This document shows, piece after piece, positions 16,495-25,177 of a DNA stretch of 36,468 bases. The position numbers and the translations under genes were made by a program. Positions within the stretch are counted from its first letter, which is position 1; each line of letters starts with the position of its first letter. The DNA lies in assembly GCA_022340315.1 (NCBI GenBank), contig JAJDOD010000006.1, forward strand, positions 1 through 36,468. Reading direction: 5' to 3'. This DNA comes from Silicimonas sp. (GTDB taxonomy: Bacteria > Pseudomonadota > Alphaproteobacteria > Rhodobacterales > Rhodobacteraceae). The notes beneath the pieces are model-generated. The model did no database searches, had not been told where the DNA came from, and saw only the letters and a program-made list of their open reading frames with translations.

Positions 16495-17408
16495 CCGCCG
16501 TCCCGGAAATCGAGGCCCATCTCCGAGTAACGCTCGGCCTCGTCCAGCCAGTTCTCGCGCACCTTCACGGTGAGGAAGAGATGCACCTTGCGTTCAAGAA
16601 AACGACCGATCTCCTCGCGTGCAAGCTGGCCCACCGCCTTGATGGTCTCGCCTTTCTTGCCAAGCAGGATACCCTTGTGGCCGTCGCGGGCCACGTAAAC
16701 GATCTGGTCGATCCGTACCGAGCCGTCAGGCCGTTCCTCCCAGCCCTCGGTCTCGACCGTCAACTGGTAGGGCAACTCCTGGTGCAACCGCAGCGTCAGC
16801 TTCTCCCGCGTCATCTCGGCGGCAATCATCCGAAGCGGCATATCCGCGATCTGGTCCTCGGGATAAAGCCACGGACCTTCCGGCAGGTTCTCCGCCAGCC
16901 ACTCGCGCAAGTCCTTGACCCCATGCCCTTTTTCGGCCGAGATCATGAAGGTCTCGACGAAGGGAAACCGCGCGTTCAACGTCTCGGAAAGCCCCAGCAG
17001 AACCGGCGCCTCGACCCGGTCGATCTTGTTGATCGCCAGCGCGACGCGTGCCCGGCCCGCGCCCTCGGAAAGCCGCGCAAGGATCGCTTCCACCCCCTCG
17101 GTCAGCCCCCGCTGCGCCTCGACCAGCAGAACCACCACATCGGCATCCGACGCCCCGCCCCAGGCCGCCGCCACCATCGCACGGTCCAGCCGCCGACGCG
17201 GCTTGAACAGCCCTGGCGTGTCGACGAATACAATCTGACTCGCGCCCTCCAGCGCCAAACCGCGAATACGGGTCCGCGTCGTCTGCACCTTGTGCGTCAC
17301 GATCGAGACCTTCGCCCCCACCATGCGGTTGAGAAGCGTCGATTTCCCGGCATTGGGCTCGCCGATCAGGGCCACGAAGCCCGCGCGTGTCTGTTCGCTG
17401 TCATTCAT
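16491..17408 (-). CDS. era: GTPase Era, 16S rRNA-binding ribosome assembly factor
   Basis: 305 residues from ATG 17408. G1 GEPNAGKS (16-23), the Thr-rich G2 region (VQTTRTRIRG), G3 DTPG, G4 NKID and G5 (SAEKG) are all present, followed by a KH RNA-binding domain with GKKGETIK. Era binds the 3' end of 16S rRNA and helps 30S maturation. The longer frame to 17540 runs through the TPP riboswitch region and is rejected. It is co-translated with the DUF1491 gene. In alphaproteobacteria rnc normally lies directly upstream; here the upstream neighbour is the divergent thiamine operon. Confidence 0.96.
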   Translation of the reverse strand: MNDSEQTRAGFVALIGEPNAGKSTLLNRMVGAKVSIVTHKVQTTRTRIRGLALEGASQIVFVDTPGLFKPRRRLDRAMVAAAWGGASDADVVVLLVEAQRGLTEGVEAILARLSEGAGRARVALAINKIDRVEAPVLLGLSETLNARFPFVETFMISAEKGHGVKDLREWLAENLPEGPWLYPEDQIADMPLRMIAAEMTREKLTLRLHQELPYQLTVETEGWEERPDGSVRIDQIVYVARDGHKGILLGKKGETIKAVGQLAREEIGRFLERKVHLFLTVKVRENWLDEAERYSEMGLDFRDGG

Positions 17409-17481
17409 CCGACGCGATCTAGGCGAAAACCCCGCGCACCGCCAGAGGCAACGCACGGCCCGCCACCGCGCTGAAGCCCGT

Positions 17482-17510
17482 TTGACAGCCCACCAGCCTT
17501 GCGCTAAGCC
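17482..17510 (+). promoter_or_regulatory. Candidate sigma-70 promoter of the thiamine operon
   Basis: A perfect -35 hexamer TTGACA (17482-17487), a 17-base spacer and a weak -10 TAAGCC (17505-17510). Transcription would begin about 17516-17519, exactly where the riboswitch begins. The -10 is poor, so the exact start is uncertain. Confidence 0.55.
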
Positions 17511-17518
17511 ATCCGCCA

Positions 17519-17605
17519 ACCGTTGGGGTGCCGTAATCACGGCTGAGATGCGACTATCGCGAACCCATCGAACCTGATCCGGACAATTCCGGCGGAGGGA
17601 ACGGT
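17519..17605 (+). promoter_or_regulatory. TPP riboswitch (THI element)
   Basis: The conserved order is complete: P1 stem ACCGTT (17519-17524) pairing with AACGGT (17600-17605), GGGGTGCC (17525-17532), GGCTGAGA (17541-17548), then GAACCTGATCCGG and GGCGGAGGGA. These are the pyrimidine- and pyrophosphate-sensing cores of TPP aptamers. It sits 55 bases upstream of thiD, so high thiamine pyrophosphate should shut off the whole downstream block. No clear intrinsic terminator follows, so control of ribosome access (GGGAGAAG at 17651) is the more likely mode. Confidence 0.95.
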
Positions 17606-17660
17606 GTCACCAGAGGCTCACGTTTTCACGCTCCTTGTCCGACCGGCCAAGGGAGAAGCC

Positions 17661-18461
17661 ATGACGCCGATCGCGCTCACCATCGCGGGCTCCGACAGCG
17701 GAGGCGGCGCGGGCATTCAGGCCGATCTCAAGGCATTCTCCGCGCTCGGCGTCTACGGCGCCAGCGTCATCACCGCGATCACCGCCCAGAACACGCGCGC
17801 GGTAACGGCGGTCGAAGGCGTCTCGCTTCCCGTCGTGACAGCCCAGATCGAGGCCGTGCTTTCCGATCTCGACGTAGCCGCCATCAAGATCGGGATGCTC
17901 GCCACGCCCGAGATCATCGAGACCGTCGCAGCGGCGCTTGCCGGCTACTCCGGCCCTGTCGTGCTCGATCCGGTGATGGTGGCCAAATCCGGCGACGCGC
18001 TTCTGGCTGACCAGGCGGTGGACACCCTCCGCCGCGTTCTCCTTCCGCGCGCCACGGTGCTGGCGCCCAACCTACCCGAAGCCGCGCGGCTTCTGGGCTG
18101 CGACCCGGTCGATCAAACGGAGGATATGGCCGAACAGGGCAGGGCGCTCGTGGCCCTCGGCGCGGCCAACGTCCTGATGAAGGGAGGCCACGGTTCCGGC
18201 GAGACCTGTGTGGACCTCCTGGTGGATGACACCGGGGTTCTGGCCAAACTTACCGCGCCCCGCGTCGCCACCCGGAACACCCACGGCACCGGATGCACAC
18301 TCTCCTCGGCCATTGCCGCGGAACTGGCCAAGGGCAGGGATGTGGTGGGTGCCGTCCAGGCCGCACACGCCTATTTGCAAGGCGCGATCCGGGCCGCCGA
18401 CCGCCTCACCATCGGCAGCGGCCACGGGCCGGTCCACCACTTTCACGAGCTCTGGACATGA
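17661..18461 (+). CDS. thiD: Hydroxymethylpyrimidine/phosphomethylpyrimidine kinase
   Basis: 266 residues. AGSDSGGGAGIQADLKAFSALGVYG (8-32) is the ThiD substrate and nucleotide signature, and NTHGTGCTLSSAIA near the C-terminus is the ribokinase-fold anion hole. It phosphorylates HMP and then HMP-P to give HMP-PP for thiamine synthesis. ATG 17661 follows GGGAGAAG; an upstream GTG at 17604 would overlap the riboswitch and is rejected. It is the first gene after the TPP riboswitch, and its stop overlaps thiO by 4 bases. Confidence 0.96.
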   Translation: MTPIALTIAGSDSGGGAGIQADLKAFSALGVYGASVITAITAQNTRAVTAVEGVSLPVVTAQIEAVLSDLDVAAIKIGMLATPEIIETVAAALAGYSGPVVLDPVMVAKSGDALLADQAVDTLRRVLLPRATVLAPNLPEAARLLGCDPVDQTEDMAEQGRALVALGAANVLMKGGHGSGETCVDLLVDDTGVLAKLTAPRVATRNTHGTGCTLSSAIAAELAKGRDVVGAVQAAHAYLQGAIRAADRLTIGSGHGPVHHFHELWT

Positions 18462-19441
18462 GCACGATCCGCGTCCTTGGCGCCGGCGTTGCCGGCCTCT
18501 GCGTCGCGACCGAACTGGTCGCGCGCGGCGTTGAGGTCGAACTCGTCGATCCCGCCGGCAACCCCGGCCCGGAGGCCTGCAGTTGGTGGGCCGGCGGCAT
18601 GCTTGCCCCCTTCTGCGAATACGAAAGCGCCGAAGACACGGTTCTCAGGCTCGGACAACAGGCCAAACACTGGTGGAGCAGGTACACACGGGTCACCGAG
18701 GCTGGAACTTTGGTTGTCGCGCATCGTCGCGACCACGCCGATCTTCGTCGCTTCGCAAGTCGCACCGAGCGATTTCATAAGGTTGATGCCGCTGGCATGC
18801 GGAAACTGGAACCAGATCTTTACGGTTTCGAGCATGGCCTTTTCTTCGAGAGCGAGGCGCATCTCGACCCGCGAAAGGCACTTGCCGACCTATCGCGCCA
18901 TCTCGCCGGAAATGGTGTCGGCATCTGCCGCGAGCCTTCCGCGACGACGGCGGACCAGACCATCGACTGCCGCGGGTTTTCAGCCCGCGACGCGCTCGCC
19001 GATTTGCGCGGCGTCAAGGGCGAGATGCTTGTTCTGCGCGCCCCGGACGTATCGTTGACCCGTCCGATCCGCCTTCTTCACCCGCGCATCCCGCTCTACG
19101 TGGTGCCGCGCGGGCAGGGCGTCTACATGCTGGGCGCGACCATGATCGAAAGCGCCGACCGCAAGCGCATAACCGCGCGCTCGATGCTCGAACTTCTCAG
19201 TGCCGCCTATGCCCTGAACCCCGCCTTCGGCGAGGCCGAGGTGCTGGAGATCGGTGTCGATGTCCGCCCCGCCTTTCCCGACAACCTGCCGCGCGTCCGG
19301 CGCGTCGGGTCGACCATCCACGCCAATGGCCTCTATCGCCACGGCTTCCTTCTGGCCCCCGCGCTCGCCTCGGCGGTGGCGGAACTGGCCATTAACCATA
19401 TTCAAACGGAGTTCGCAGATGATTGTCTCGCTGAACGGTGA
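18458..19441 (+). CDS. thiO: ThiO-type FAD-dependent glycine oxidase
   Basis: 327 residues. The N-terminal dinucleotide fold GAGVAGLCVATELVARG (8-24) is followed by the DAO-family core (CSWWAGGMLAPF) and the late VDVRPAFPDNLPRVRR and YRHGFLLAPALA segments that contact flavin and substrate. It oxidises glycine to the imine that becomes part of the thiazole ring, the oxygen-dependent route in place of ThiH. It overlaps thiD (ATGA) and, at its end, thiS by 23 bases. Members can also act on other amino acids, but the operon fixes the role. Confidence 0.92.
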   Translation: MSTIRVLGAGVAGLCVATELVARGVEVELVDPAGNPGPEACSWWAGGMLAPFCEYESAEDTVLRLGQQAKHWWSRYTRVTEAGTLVVAHRRDHADLRRFASRTERFHKVDAAGMRKLEPDLYGFEHGLFFESEAHLDPRKALADLSRHLAGNGVGICREPSATTADQTIDCRGFSARDALADLRGVKGEMLVLRAPDVSLTRPIRLLHPRIPLYVVPRGQGVYMLGATMIESADRKRITARSMLELLSAAYALNPAFGEAEVLEIGVDVRPAFPDNLPRVRRVGSTIHANGLYRHGFLLAPALASAVAELAINHIQTEFADDCLAER

Positions 19442-19613
19442 ACCGCGTAGCGTCTCCGGCGAAACTCTCGCCGAAGTCTTGCGGGAATGCGGATACGACG
19501 GCCGCTTCGCCACGGCGGTGAACGAGGTTTTCGTTCCCGCGGGAAATCGCGGCGCACAGCCTATTCTTGACGGGGACCGGATCGAGGTTCTCGGCGCGAT
19601 GCAGGGGGGCTGA
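19419..19613 (+). CDS. thiS: Sulfur carrier protein ThiS
   Basis: 64 residues, a ubiquitin-like fold by family: MIVSLNGEPRSV at the start and the essential C-terminal GG (GAMQGG). The terminal glycine is adenylated by ThiF and then carries sulfide as a thiocarboxylate to ThiG. The ATG at 19419 lies inside the end of thiO and has CGGAG just upstream. The thiG ATG follows 3 bases after its stop. Confidence 0.95.
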   Translation: MIVSLNGEPRSVSGETLAEVLRECGYDGRFATAVNEVFVPAGNRGAQPILDGDRIEVLGAMQGG

Positions 19614-19616
19614 GCG

Positions 19617-20387
19617 ATGCGGCCCTTCTACGGCACCGAATTGCCCAACGGGTTGATGCTGGGTACGGCGCAATATCCCAGCCCCGCCATTCTGCAAGCG
19701 GCATTCCGCGAAAGCGGCGCCGCTGTCGCCACTGTCTCGCTCCGGCGCGAGGGGACGGGCGGCGCGGGCCAGGCCTTCTGGCAGATGATCCGCGACCTTG
19801 GCGTGCACATCCTGCCCAACACCGCGGGCTGCCACACCGTGAAAGAGGCGGTGACGACCGCCCACATGGCGCGCGAGGTGTTTGGCACGCCTTGGATCAA
19901 GCTCGAACTGATCGGCCATACCGACAGCCTTCAGCCGGACGTTTTCCAGCTTGTAGAGGCCGCAAAAATTCTTTCAGAAGAAGACTTTAGAGTGTTTCCC
20001 TACACCACCGATGACCTCATTGTGGGCGAACGCCTCCTCAAGGCGGGCTGCGAGGTCCTGATGCCCTGGGGTGCACCCATCGGCTCGGGCCTCGGCCTCG
20101 CCAATCCTTACGCCTTGCGTTCAATGCGCGCCGAGTTCCCTGACACGCCGCTTGTTGTCGACGCCGGGATCGGTCTTCCGAGCCATGCCGCAGCGGCGAT
20201 GGAGATGGGCTTCGACGCGGTTCTTCTCAACACAGCGGTTGCCAAGGCCGGCGATCCGGTGGCGATGGCAAAGGCGATGGCCCGCGCGGTCGAGGCAGGC
20301 GCGCTCGCCCATGCTGCCGACCCGATGGAGCCCCGCGATATGGCCGAACCTTCCACCCCGGTGATCGGAAAGGCGTTCCTGTCATGA
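19617..20387 (+). CDS. thiG: Thiazole synthase ThiG
   Basis: 256 residues, a TIM barrel by family. The lysine of WIKLELIG is the expected Schiff-base residue for 1-deoxyxylulose 5-phosphate, and [23 protein letters not shown] and [16 protein letters not shown] are conserved phosphate- and ring-binding segments. It combines DXP, the ThiS thiocarboxylate and dehydroglycine into the thiazole phosphate. It directly follows thiS and overlaps thiE by 4 bases. Confidence 0.97.
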   Translation: MRPFYGTELPNGLMLGTAQYPSPAILQAAFRESGAAVATVSLRREGTGGAGQAFWQMIRDLGVHILPNTAGCHTVKEAVTTAHMAREVFGTPWIKLELIGHTDSLQPDVFQLVEAAKILSEEDFRVFPYTTDDLIVGERLLKAGCEVLMPWGAPIGSGLGLANPYALRSMRAEFPDTPLVVDAGIGLPSHAAAAMEMGFDAVLLNTAVAKAGDPVAMAKAMARAVEAGALAHAADPMEPRDMAEPSTPVIGKAFLS

Positions 20388-20980
20388 CGCTCGCCCGTTT
20401 CTACCCGATCTTCGAGAATGCCGCATGGATCGCGCGGCTGGTCCCGCTCGGGGTGAAGCTCGTGCAGCTCCGGATCAAGGACAAGCCGCAAGACATTGTT
20501 ATCAAGGAAATCGTTGACGCCAGGGCCATCTGCGATGCGGCAGGGGCGACACTTGTCATCAACGACCACTGGCAGGCGGCCATCGACACCGGCTGCAACT
20601 GGGTGCATCTCGGCCAGGAGGATCTCGATACCGCCGATATCGCCGCGATCCGCAAGGCAGGCATCAGGCTCGGCATCTCGACCCATGATGACGAGGAACT
20701 TCAGCGGGCGTTGGCGCTTGCTCCCGACTATATCGCGTTGGGGCCGATCTATCCGACCATCCTCAAGAAGATGAAATGGCACGAACAGGGTCTTGAAAAG
20801 ATTACGGAATGGAGGGCCCGGACGGGCGACATTCCACTCGTCGCCATCGGCGGGATGACCGTTGAACGCGCTCCTGGCGCATTCGAGGCGGGCGCCGACA
20901 TCGTCTCGGCCGTCACGGATATCACGCTTGATGCCGATCCCGCGACACGGGTCGCGGAATGGCTGGAGGCGACACGATGA
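20384..20980 (+). CDS. thiE: Thiamine-phosphate synthase ThiE
   Basis: 198 residues, slightly short for the family. Visible signatures are VQLRIKDK (pyrophosphate binding), [40 protein letters not shown] and VAIGGMT. It joins HMP-PP and the thiazole phosphate to give thiamine phosphate. In the [10 protein letters not shown] segment the usual Thr-Lys pair is shifted to Leu-Lys, a small departure. It overlaps both thiG and thiF by 4 bases, so it is translationally coupled. Confidence 0.93.
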   Translation: MTLARFYPIFENAAWIARLVPLGVKLVQLRIKDKPQDIVIKEIVDARAICDAAGATLVINDHWQAAIDTGCNWVHLGQEDLDTADIAAIRKAGIRLGISTHDDEELQRALALAPDYIALGPIYPTILKKMKWHEQGLEKITEWRARTGDIPLVAIGGMTVERAPGAFEAGADIVSAVTDITLDADPATRVAEWLEATR

Positions 20981-21942
20981 GCCGGTACGCGCGCCAGATG
21001 GCACTGCCCGAGATCGGTCCCTCGGGCCAGGCCCGGCTGAAAGCCGCGCGCGTGCTGGTCATAGGCGCAGGCGGTCTCGCAGCGTCCGCGCTGCCGCTCC
21101 TTGCGGCGGCAGGCGTGGGGAACATCACCATCACCGATGACGACCGGATCGAGTTGACGAACCTGCACCGCCAGACGCTCTTTACCGAGGCCGATGTGGG
21201 GCGCTTCAAGGCGGACGTCGCGGCCGAGCGATGCGGACGGCTGAACAGCGATATCTCGGTCGCGGCACTACGCCTCACCCTGACCCCGGGCAATGCCGCG
21301 CAACTGGCTGCCGCTCATGACCTGGTGCTGGATTGCGCCGACAGCTACGCGGTCAGCTATACCCTCAGCGACGTCTGCAAGGTCGGATCGGTTCCCTATC
21401 TCTCTGCGTCCACCCTTGGCGTGTCAGGGTATGTTGGCGGTTTCTGCGGGCCGGCGCCCAGTCTTCGTGCCGTCTTTCCCGAGGCGCCGCAAAGCGCGGC
21501 AACCTGCGCCACGGCGGGCGTGATGGGGCCGGTCGTTTCGATGCTAGGCGCGATGCAGGCACAGATGGCACTTGCGATCCTTCTGGAGATGAAGCCAAGC
21601 CCGCTTGGACAGATGCTGACTGTCGATATGGGCAATTACCGCTTCGCGACTTTCCGCTTCGACGAGGCGGAGGAACCGGGCGGGCACTTCCCGTTCGTGG
21701 CAGGTGCGGAGCTTGCCGACGACGACCTGATTGTAGAGTTGCGAAGCGCCGACGAAGCCCCGGAACCGGTCCACTGCGCCGCGCGGCGGCTCGCGCCGGA
21801 AGGTCTCCGAGAAGCGCTGCCACCCGAGGACAGGCGCCTCGTGCTGGCCTGCGCGACCGGACTCCGGGCCTGGCGGGCCGCGGAAGAAATGCAAGAGAAA
21901 TGGCCGGGCGAGATCGTGCTCGTCGCGGCGAAAGCGTTCTGA
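20977..21942 (+). CDS. thiF: ThiF-type ThiS adenylyltransferase with rhodanese-like C-terminus
   Basis: 321 residues. The E1-like domain (1-~225) has the ATP loop GAGGLA (30-35), [16 protein letters not shown] (54-69) and the cysteine of CATAGVMGP (Cys177) that matches the ThiF/MoeB active-site segment. The usual zinc ligands are not visible: the first CxxC is replaced by GPAPSLRAV and no C-terminal pair is seen. Residues ~240-321 look like a shortened rhodanese domain, with Cys292 in ACATGLRAW in the position of a persulfide loop. It should adenylate ThiS and may itself pass sulfur to it. ATG 20977 overlaps the thiE stop; an earlier in-frame start at 20959 is less likely. Confidence 0.88.
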   Translation: MSRYARQMALPEIGPSGQARLKAARVLVIGAGGLAASALPLLAAAGVGNITITDDDRIELTNLHRQTLFTEADVGRFKADVAAERCGRLNSDISVAALRLTLTPGNAAQLAAAHDLVLDCADSYAVSYTLSDVCKVGSVPYLSASTLGVSGYVGGFCGPAPSLRAVFPEAPQSAATCATAGVMGPVVSMLGAMQAQMALAILLEMKPSPLGQMLTVDMGNYRFATFRFDEAEEPGGHFPFVAGAELADDDLIVELRSADEAPEPVHCAARRLAPEGLREALPPEDRRLVLACATGLRAWRAAEEMQEKWPGEIVLVAAKAF

Positions 21943-21956
21943 CATAAGGAAAAATC

Positions 21957-22892
21957 ATGCGAATCTTTCTGACAGTCTTCACCATCCTCGTGGCGGGTCC
22001 ATCGGCTGCCGCCGACAAATTGACCGTTTTGCTGGACTGGTTCGTGAACCCCGACCACGGGCCAATCATCATTGCGCAGGAAAACGGCTACTTCGCCGAG
22101 CAGAACCTGGAAGTCGAGATCGTCCCGCCCGCCGATCCCTCGCTGCCGCCGCGTCTGGTGGCCGCCGGGCAGGCGGATCTCGCGGTCTCCTATCAGCCGC
22201 AGCTACATCTCCAGATCCACGAGGGGCTGCCGCTGGTGCGCGTGGGCACGCTGGTGGCAACACCGCTCAACTGCCTTCTGGTGCTGAAAGACGGCCCGAT
22301 TGCCACGCCTGCCGACCTGAAGGGCGGGAAGATCGGCTTTTCCGTCGCGGGTGTCGAGGAAGCGATCCTCACCGCCATTCTCGGCAACTACGGGGTCGGT
22401 TTCGACGAGGTTGAACTGGTCAATGTCAACTTCTCGCTTTCGCCCTCGCTGATGTCCGGGCAGGTCGATGCTGTGATCGGGGCCTACCGGAATTTCGAGC
22501 TGAACCAGATGGACATCGAAGGCGTTCCCGGCAGATGCTTCTTCATCGAAGAAGAAGGCGTGCCGCCCTATGACGAGCTGATCTATGTCGCCAACCCCGA
22601 TCGCATGGACCGGGACATGATCGCGCGCTTTCTCGCCGCGACTGAAAAAGCCACGCAGTTCATCGTCAACAACCCCGAAACGGCATGGGAGATCTTCTCG
22701 GCCAGCGCGCCGGAACTGCAGGACGAGTTGAATGCGCGGGCCTGGGTGGACACGCTGCCCCGCTTCGCGCTGAGGCCCGCCGGTTTCGATCACGGCCGGT
22801 ATGCGCGGTTCGAAGCTTTCCTTGCCGAGCAGGGGCTGATCCCTTCGGTGAACCCGGTAACGAAGATCAGTGTCGATGTGACGGCAGAATGA
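21957..22892 (+). CDS. thiY: Thiamine-pyrimidine ABC transporter, binding protein (ThiY, NMT1/THI5-like)
   Basis: 311 residues. The signal peptide is about 1-19. The mature start KLTVLLDWFVNPDHGPIIIAQENGYF is the NMT1/THI5-like signature of ThiY proteins that bind formylaminopyrimidine or HMP-type precursors. AAGGAA lies 6 bases before the ATG. It follows thiF and is followed by tenA and the ATPase and permease genes, so substrate assignment to a thiamine pyrimidine is well supported by context. A perfect hairpin follows 32 bases after its stop. Confidence 0.92.
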   Translation: MRIFLTVFTILVAGPSAAADKLTVLLDWFVNPDHGPIIIAQENGYFAEQNLEVEIVPPADPSLPPRLVAAGQADLAVSYQPQLHLQIHEGLPLVRVGTLVATPLNCLLVLKDGPIATPADLKGGKIGFSVAGVEEAILTAILGNYGVGFDEVELVNVNFSLSPSLMSGQVDAVIGAYRNFELNQMDIEGVPGRCFFIEEEGVPPYDELIYVANPDRMDRDMIARFLAATEKATQFIVNNPETAWEIFSASAPELQDELNARAWVDTLPRFALRPAGFDHGRYARFEAFLAEQGLIPSVNPVTKISVDVTAE

Positions 22893-22924
22893 GCGATTGC
22901 GCCGCGCCTGCGCGCGTCGCGTCA

Positions 22925-22981
22925 CCGGGAGGGCGCTGCCCTCCCGGACCCTCCCGGGATATTTTCGGACCGATGAAGGAG
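22925..22981 (+). repeat. Dispersed intergenic repeat, copy B: hairpin plus CGGGATATTTT tail carrying the tenA ribosome site
   Basis: A perfect hairpin with 10-base arms and loop GCT (22925-22947) is followed by CCCGGGATATTTTCGGACC (22953-22971) and GATGAAGGAG. The final AAGGAG (22976-22981) lies 8 bases before the tenA ATG and must be its ribosome site. The arms differ from copy C at 32198, yet both copies pair perfectly. It lies between the binding-protein gene thiY and tenA. Confidence 0.85.
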
Positions 22982-22989
22982 ACGGGGAC

Positions 22990-23661
22990 ATGAGCTATGG
23001 GCGCGCGTTTGACCTGATGCGGGAGGCGGCTGGCCGCGACTGGGAGGCCTACGTTGCACATCGCTTCGTCGAAGGTCTCGGCGATGGCAAACTGCCGCGC
23101 GCCGCCTTCCTGCATTACCTTCGGCAGGACTATGTTTTCCTCGTCCATTTCTCACGCGCCTGGGCCCTGGCGGTGGTCAAGGCGGGCGATCTCGACGAGA
23201 TGAGGCAATGCGCCGCCACGGTGCACGCGCTTCTGGCCGAGGAGATGTCGCTTCACGTTGCGCTTTGTGCCGAGGCGGGCATTCCGGAGACCGAGTTGCT
23301 GGCGACCGAAGAGCGGGCGGAGAACGCGGCCTATACGAGGTTCGTCATGGACGCCGGTTTCTCGGGCGATTTCCTGGCCTTGCTGGCTGCACTCGCGCCT
23401 TGCGTGCTGGGCTATGGCGAAATCGGAGCGCGTTTGATGGTCGAGCGAAGTTCCGAGGATTATGCCGACTGGATCGCCGCTTATGGCGGCGAGGACTACC
23501 AGGCACTCTGCCGCTCGGTGGGCCTGCTGCTCGATACCGCGCTCGAGCGGCGTTACGGTCCGGGCTACGCCAATCTGCCGGTCTGGCGCGATCTTTGCCG
23601 CACCTTTGCCCAGGCAACACGGCTGGAGGTCGGCTTCTGGCAGATGGGGCTCGCGCCATGA
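22990..23661 (+). CDS. tenA: TenA-family aminopyrimidine aminohydrolase (thiaminase II)
   Basis: 223 residues, all-helical by family. The active-site segment APCVLGYGEIG holds the TenA cysteine, DYVFLVHFSRAWALAV is the early conserved helix, and the late E of RLEVGFWQMG is the C-terminal family glutamate. It hydrolyses aminopyrimidine breakdown products of thiamine to HMP for reuse by ThiD. ATG 22990 has AAGGAG supplied by the intergenic repeat; the longer frame reads through the hairpin. Its stop overlaps the next gene by 4 bases. Its place beside a pyrimidine transporter supports salvage. Confidence 0.93.
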   Translation: MSYGRAFDLMREAAGRDWEAYVAHRFVEGLGDGKLPRAAFLHYLRQDYVFLVHFSRAWALAVVKAGDLDEMRQCAATVHALLAEEMSLHVALCAEAGIPETELLATEERAENAAYTRFVMDAGFSGDFLALLAALAPCVLGYGEIGARLMVERSSEDYADWIAAYGGEDYQALCRSVGLLLDTALERRYGPGYANLPVWRDLCRTFAQATRLEVGFWQMGLAP

Positions 23662-24377
23662 GCGCGCCCGGCGTTCGCTTCGCGGGCAGCGCGGATCATG
23701 CCGGCGCGCCGCTTTTCAGCGGGATCGCGCTTGATCTCGTCGCTGGCGGCTGGACCTGCCTTCTGGGAGTGTCGGGTGTTGGCAAGACCACGATCCTGAG
23801 AATGATCGCCGGGCTCGAAACTGGAGCGACCTTCACGGGCACGATCGAAGCGGCCGACAGGGGCGCGCTGGAGGGCCGCGTTGCCTACATGGCGCAAAGC
23901 GATCTTCTGCTGCCCTGGGCGACGGTGCGCGAGAATGTCACCATCGGCGCGCGGCTGCGGGGTGAGCGCGCCGATATGGCGCGCGCCGACCGGCTTGTTG
24001 CCGAAGTCGGGCTTGCCGACCATGCCGGCAGGAAGCCCCATGCATTGTCCGGGGGACAGCGCCAACGGGTCGCGCTGGCACGCACGCTGATGGAGGACCG
24101 TGAGATCATCCTGCTGGACGAGCCTTTCTCGGCGCTCGATGCGCGCACGCGCGCCGAGATGCAGGAACTGGCATACGACCTGCTGAAGGGCAGGACGGTG
24201 CTTCTCGTAACGCATGACCCAGGAGAAGCCGCGCGTCTTGCCGACCGGATCGTTGTCATGACCGAGGCCCGCACCGTCGAGGCCGAACCGCCCAACACAC
24301 CCGCGCCCCGCGCATTTGGCGATCCGGAATTGTTGCAGGCGCAGGCCCGGCTGATGACCATGCTGAGGTCGGAATGA
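23658..24377 (+). CDS. thiZ: Thiamine-pyrimidine ABC transporter, ATP-binding protein (ThiZ)
   Basis: 239 residues. Walker A GVSGVGKTT (37-45), AQSDLLLPWATVRENV, signature LSGGQRQR (130-137), Walker B IILLDEP and LVTHDPGEA mark the nitrate/sulfonate/taurine (TauB/SsuB/ThiZ) class. The start at 23658 overlaps the tenA stop (ATGA), and the stop overlaps the permease. With ThiY and ThiX it should form one importer. Upstream frame extension to 23208 is a shadow of tenA. Confidence 0.92.
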   Translation: MSAPGVRFAGSADHAGAPLFSGIALDLVAGGWTCLLGVSGVGKTTILRMIAGLETGATFTGTIEAADRGALEGRVAYMAQSDLLLPWATVRENVTIGARLRGERADMARADRLVAEVGLADHAGRKPHALSGGQRQRVALARTLMEDREIILLDEPFSALDARTRAEMQELAYDLLKGRTVLLVTHDPGEAARLADRIVVMTEARTVEAEPPNTPAPRAFGDPELLQAQARLMTMLRSE

Positions 24378-25120
24378 ACAGGTTTCTTGGCGGTCTCTTC
24401 GCGCTTCTGATCGCGCTCGGTCTCTGGCAGGCAATCGTGAGCCTGTCGGATGTCCCCCGTTTCATCCTTCCGCCCCCTGCGCTGGTGTTCGAGACCTGGA
24501 TGGCGAACCGTGCGCTTCTGGCCGAGCACACGCTGGTCACCGCGACCGAGATCGCGCTTGGGCTTCTGATCGGCGGCGCGCTCGGCATCGCGACCGCCAT
24601 GGCGCTTGCGGCGTCGGAGATTGCGCGCGTGACGATGCGGCCGGTGCTCGTCTTCACGCAGGCCCTGCCGGTCTTCGCCCTCGCGCCCATCCTGACGCTC
24701 TGGCTTGGTTTCGGGCTGGGTTCCAAGATCGCGATGGCCGTGCTGATCATCTATTTTCCGATCACTTCGGCCTTTTTCGACGGGTTGATGCGGACACCTT
24801 CCGGATTCCTCGACCTGGCACGCACGATGGGAGCCAGTCGGTCCAGCACGCTTTGGCACATCCGGGTTCCCGCCGCGCTGCCCGCGCTCGGCTCGGGGCT
24901 GCGACTGGCCGCGGTCTATGCCCCTATCGGGGCGGTGATCGGCGAGTGGGTCGGATCGAGCCAGGGGCTGGGTTACCTCATGCTGCTGGCCAACGGGCGA
25001 GCCAAGACCGACCTTATGTTCGCCGCTCTTTTCACGCTTGGCCTGCTTTCGATCGCGCTTTACCTGGCGGTCAACTGGATCACGCTGGCCTGGCTGAGGC
25101 GCCACACGCCCGGCGCGTGA
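24374..25120 (+). CDS. thiX: Thiamine-pyrimidine ABC transporter, permease (ThiX)
   Basis: 248 residues with about six membrane segments. The docking loop FLDLARTMGASRSSTLWHIRVPAALPAL is typical of SsuC/TauC/ThiX permeases. It begins with an ATGA overlap with thiZ. It completes a ThiXYZ transporter in the TPP-riboswitch operon, so the imported compound is probably a pyrimidine precursor such as formylaminopyrimidine. Exact ligand inferred. Confidence 0.92.
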   Translation: MNRFLGGLFALLIALGLWQAIVSLSDVPRFILPPPALVFETWMANRALLAEHTLVTATEIALGLLIGGALGIATAMALAASEIARVTMRPVLVFTQALPVFALAPILTLWLGFGLGSKIAMAVLIIYFPITSAFFDGLMRTPSGFLDLARTMGASRSSTLWHIRVPAALPALGSGLRLAAVYAPIGAVIGEWVGSSQGLGYLMLLANGRAKTDLMFAALFTLGLLSIALYLAVNWITLAWLRRHTPGA

Positions 25121-25133
25121 GGGCTTGCGGGTC

Positions 25134-25150
25134 TTCCGGGAATACCGGAA
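25134..25150 (+). repeat. Inverted repeat TTCCGG-N5-CCGGAA after thiX
   Basis: Perfect 6-base arms 14 bases after the thiX stop and 27 bases before the DUF2478 gene. No T-run follows. It may be a weak attenuator or an mRNA-stabilising hairpin that separates the last gene from the transporter genes. Confidence 0.45.
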
Positions 25151-25177
25151 ACTTGCCGGCGGAGTGGGAGGATAGCG

